DNA of 64,000 nt, from positions 102,546-166,545 of the forward strand of contig CAIQBO010000036.1 in assembly GCA_903870145.1 (NCBI GenBank), read 5' to 3'. The stretch comes from an uncultured Burkholderiales bacterium (GTDB lineage Bacteria > Pseudomonadota > Gammaproteobacteria > Burkholderiales > Burkholderiaceae_C). A program made the position numbers and the translations under genes. Positions 61,954 through 64,000 of the stretch are shown in pieces; the first letter of the stretch is position 1; every line of letters begins with the position of its first letter. Below the pieces are notes generated by a model. The model worked only from the letters and a program-made list of their open reading frames with translations, ran no database searches and was not told where the DNA came from.

Positions 61954-62888
61954 ACTACACCCAACCAACGCAACTTACATCAGGGTTGCTTCTGGCGGCA
62001 GGGGGTGCTGTGGCCTTCAGCGGCAAGGCCATCATCGTCAAACTGGCTTACCGGTACGGTGTGGACGCCATCACCTTGTTGATGTACCGCATGCTGTTTG
62101 CTTTGCCCTTTTTTCTGGTCTTGGCGTGGTGGTCCGGTCGCGGCAAACCTGCTTTGACGCGGGCTGATATTTGGGGCGTGATTGGGTTGGGCTTTACGGG
62201 CTATTACTTGTCGAGTTTTTTAAATTTTTTGGGGCTGCAATACATCAGTGCTTCGTTCGAGCGTTTGATCTTGTACCTCAGCCCCACGCTGGTCTTGCTG
62301 CTCGGATCTTGGTTTTTCAAAAGGCCCATCACGCAGCGGCAACTGACCGCCATGGCAGTCAGTTACAGCGGCGTGTTGTTGGTGTTTGGCCATGAGGTTT
62401 CCCTGACCGGCCCGCAAGTGGTCTTGGGTGCTGCGCTGGTCTTTGCTGGTGCAGTGATCTACGCTATTTATTTGACCTACAGTGGGCACTTGGTGCAGCG
62501 CTTGGGTGCCATGCGGCTGGCAAGTCTGGCCACATCGGTGGCTTGTTTGTTTTGTTTGCTGCAGTTCGTCATTTTCAAGCCTGTCAGCGCTTTGAATGTA
62601 GCTCCGCAAGTGCTGTGGCTGTCAGTTTTGAATGCGACGGCCTGCACTGTATTGCCTGTGCTACTGGTGATGATGGGCATTGAGCGCATTGGCCCCGGCC
62701 TGACTGCGCAAGTCGGCATGATTGGCCCCATGTCCACGGTGGCCATGAGTGCATTGATTTTGGGTGAGAGTTTTAATATCTGGATTTTGGCTGGCACGGC
62801 CTTGGTGCTGGGGGGTGTTTTTTGGGTCACACGCACTCCATTGCCCATCCAAGATGTTGGATCGGTTAAGCCAGAACTTAAAATTTAA
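61950..62888 (+). CDS. EamA/DMT-family transporter
   Basis: Ten-helix protein of 312 aa with two EamA repeats (AVAFSGKAIIVKLAYRYGVDAITLLMYRMLF in part one; IGPGLTAQVGMIGPMSTVAMSALILGE in part two). The only plausible start is a TTG at 61950 overlapping the preceding stop (TTGA); the next ATG is inside the second helix. Likely exporter. Co-transcribed with the GGT-family gene. Confidence 0.82.
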   Translation: MNYTQPTQLTSGLLLAAGGAVAFSGKAIIVKLAYRYGVDAITLLMYRMLFALPFFLVLAWWSGRGKPALTRADIWGVIGLGFTGYYLSSFLNFLGLQYISASFERLILYLSPTLVLLLGSWFFKRPITQRQLTAMAVSYSGVLLVFGHEVSLTGPQVVLGAALVFAGAVIYAIYLTYSGHLVQRLGAMRLASLATSVACLFCLLQFVIFKPVSALNVAPQVLWLSVLNATACTVLPVLLVMMGIERIGPGLTAQVGMIGPMSTVAMSALILGESFNIWILAGTALVLGGVFWVTRTPLPIQDVGSVKPELKI

Positions 62889-62924
62889 GTCAAAATTGAC
62901 ATTCAATAACTGGAGCACAGCAGC

Positions 62925-63725
62925 ATGGATTTAGGCATCAAAGGAAAATGGGCTTTGGTTGGCGGCGCCAGCAAGGGCTTGGGCTGGGGCTGCGCGCGCG
63001 CGCTGGCTTTGGAAGGCGTCAACGTACTCATGGTGGCACGGGGGGCCGAAGTTTTGCATGCGGCTGTGGCAGATTTGGAAAAAGAAGTGCCTGCGGGCGT
63101 GAAGCTCATTGGGCTGGCTGCAGACATCACCACCCCCGCAGGACGCGAGGCTATTTTCTTGGCAGCGGGTGGCCCGGGCCGTGACTTTGACATCGTGGTC
63201 ACCAATGCAGGCGGCCCACCGCCTGGTGATTTCCGAGACTGGGACCGTGAGGCTTGGCTCAAAGCCATCGACGCCAACATGCTCACCCCGATTGAATTGA
63301 TCAAAGCCACGGTCGACGGCATGGCCGCGCGCGGTTTTGGTCGTATCGTCAACATCACTTCCAGCGCCGTCAAAGCACCGATCGACATCTTGGGCTTGTC
63401 CAATGGTGCGCGCAGTGGCTTAACGGGGTTTGTGGCGGGCGCATCGCGCAGCAAAATTGCTGCTCAAGGCGTGACCATCAACAACTTGCTGCCGGGTAAA
63501 TTCGACACCGATCGCTTGAAAACCACGCTGGGTACTGCCGCCCAAAAAATGGGCAAAAGCATCGAAGAACTTCGCCAACAGCATCAAGCAGCGGTGCCGG
63601 CTGGGCGGTTTGGCAATCCGCAAGAGTTTGGTGCCATTTGCGCTTTTTTATGCAGCCAGCAAGCGGCCTACATGACCGGCCAGAACGTTTTGGCCGATGG
63701 CGGCGCCTACCCCGGCAGCTTTTAA
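62925..63725 (+). CDS. atypical SDR-family oxidoreductase without the YxxxK pair
   Basis: Rossmann-fold protein of 266 aa with cofactor loop GGASKGLGWGCARAL and TNAGGPPPG. The canonical catalytic Tyr-x3-Lys is replaced: the aligned stretch LSNGAR puts Ser and Arg at those places, though the serine region ITSSAVKAP is kept. This matches the BKR-like SDR subgroup known to lack the full catalytic tetrad. It starts 36 nt after the transporter gene, with GGAG upstream. Reductase activity is uncertain. Confidence 0.85.
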   Translation: MDLGIKGKWALVGGASKGLGWGCARALALEGVNVLMVARGAEVLHAAVADLEKEVPAGVKLIGLAADITTPAGREAIFLAAGGPGRDFDIVVTNAGGPPPGDFRDWDREAWLKAIDANMLTPIELIKATVDGMAARGFGRIVNITSSAVKAPIDILGLSNGARSGLTGFVAGASRSKIAAQGVTINNLLPGKFDTDRLKTTLGTAAQKMGKSIEELRQQHQAAVPAGRFGNPQEFGAICAFLCSQQAAYMTGQNVLADGGAYPGSF

Positions 63726-63748
63726 GGGGGTAAGCGCCCAGGCTGGTT

Positions 63749-64000
63749 TTAGGGCCTTGAAGAGACCACAATCCCGCCCACGATCAAGCCAAAGGCCAGT
63801 CCGTGGAAGGCTTGGGGCAGCTCACCCAAAAATGCGGCTGACAAAATGGCCGCAAACAAAGGTGTGAGGTTGGCAAAAAAACCGGCCAATGCGGGGCCAG
63901 CGTTTTGCACGCCCAAGCCCCAGCACCGGTAGGCCAGCACAGAAGGTCCAATGGCCACAAAAGCCAAGGCGGCATACAAAGGCGGGCCCCAAGTGATGTG
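63749..64000 (-). CDS. EamA/DMT-family transporter (N-terminal part off the right edge)
   Basis: Reverse-strand frame open from the right edge to a stop at 63749, about 83 residues visible. It shows three C-terminal helices of an EamA protein (ALAFVAIGPSVLAYRCWGLGV, ALAGFFANLTPLFAAILSAAFLGE, GLAFGLIVGGIVVSS). Convergent with the SDR gene. The missing N-terminal part should lie beyond 64000. Confidence 0.8.
   Translation of the reverse strand, partial: HITWGPPLYAALAFVAIGPSVLAYRCWGLGVQNAGPALAGFFANLTPLFAAILSAAFLGELPQAFHGLAFGLIVGGIVVSSRP

Overview
The window looks like a chromosomal segment of a free-living betaproteobacterium of the order Burkholderiales, most likely a Comamonadaceae-type freshwater or soil heterotroph. 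Three things point there: the gene order xseB-ispA-dxs, the cytochrome-oxidase assembly block SURF1/ctaA/ctaB/sco beside rpoH, and a Burkholderiales-type phosphonate cluster. This assignment is inferred from gene content and order; no database search was possible. I saw no rRNA, tRNA, CRISPR array, prophage or intact insertion sequence.

Region 1 (1-15325) is a 2-aminoethylphosphonate (AEP) locus. A leftward operon encodes a binding protein, an ATPase, a fused permease, the AEP transaminase PhnW and a glutamine-synthetase-family enzyme that runs off the left edge. A rightward operon encodes a GntR regulator, phosphonoacetate hydrolase (PhnA), phosphonoacetaldehyde dehydrogenase (PhnY), a Na/Pi carrier, an HD-domain PhnZ-like protein, a DMT-type membrane protein and a dimethylglycine/sarcosine-dehydrogenase-like flavoprotein. 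Together they can convert AEP to phosphonoacetaldehyde, then phosphonoacetate, then acetate plus phosphate. The divergent promoter region carries a Pho-box-like direct repeat and a GntR-type operator candidate, and an intrinsic terminator sits between the binding-protein gene and the ATPase gene.

Region 2 (15433-29342) is mostly housekeeping: a ZIP metal transporter, a sulfurtransferase, a DMT exporter, a Rieske oxygenase, xseB-ispA-dxs, an orphan TRAP transporter pair, and the heme A / cytochrome oxidase assembly set. Region 3 (29398-35505) has rpoH behind a perfect CIRCE operator, then a small membrane protein, a TetR regulator and a FabG-MaoC-thiolase acyl-chain module.

Region 4 (35455-48726) is the most unusual part. 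Two leftward operons hold two sulfatases, their formylglycine-generating enzyme, a DUF1254 protein, a SphA-type outer-membrane transporter, a tandem DsbA-fold protein, a propeller-like protein, a short-chain dehydrogenase, a metallo-beta-lactamase-fold hydrolase and a haloalkane dehalogenase. A TetR gene lies between the operons, and both upstream regions contain the same palindrome, TACAC-N2-GTGTA. I read this as one TetR-controlled catabolic unit for an unknown sulfated and/or halogenated substrate.

Region 5 (48851-64000) is again mainly core: ftsY, a hemerythrin with an FNR/ANR-type box upstream, rsmD, coaD, recJ, lolC/E, lolD, tatD and a spermidine-synthase-like protein. It ends with a TctBA transporter pair, a gamma-glutamyltransferase-family enzyme, two DMT transporters and an atypical SDR. 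Intergenic gaps are short throughout; the largest (30343-30640) holds the rpoH control region and a rightward promoter.
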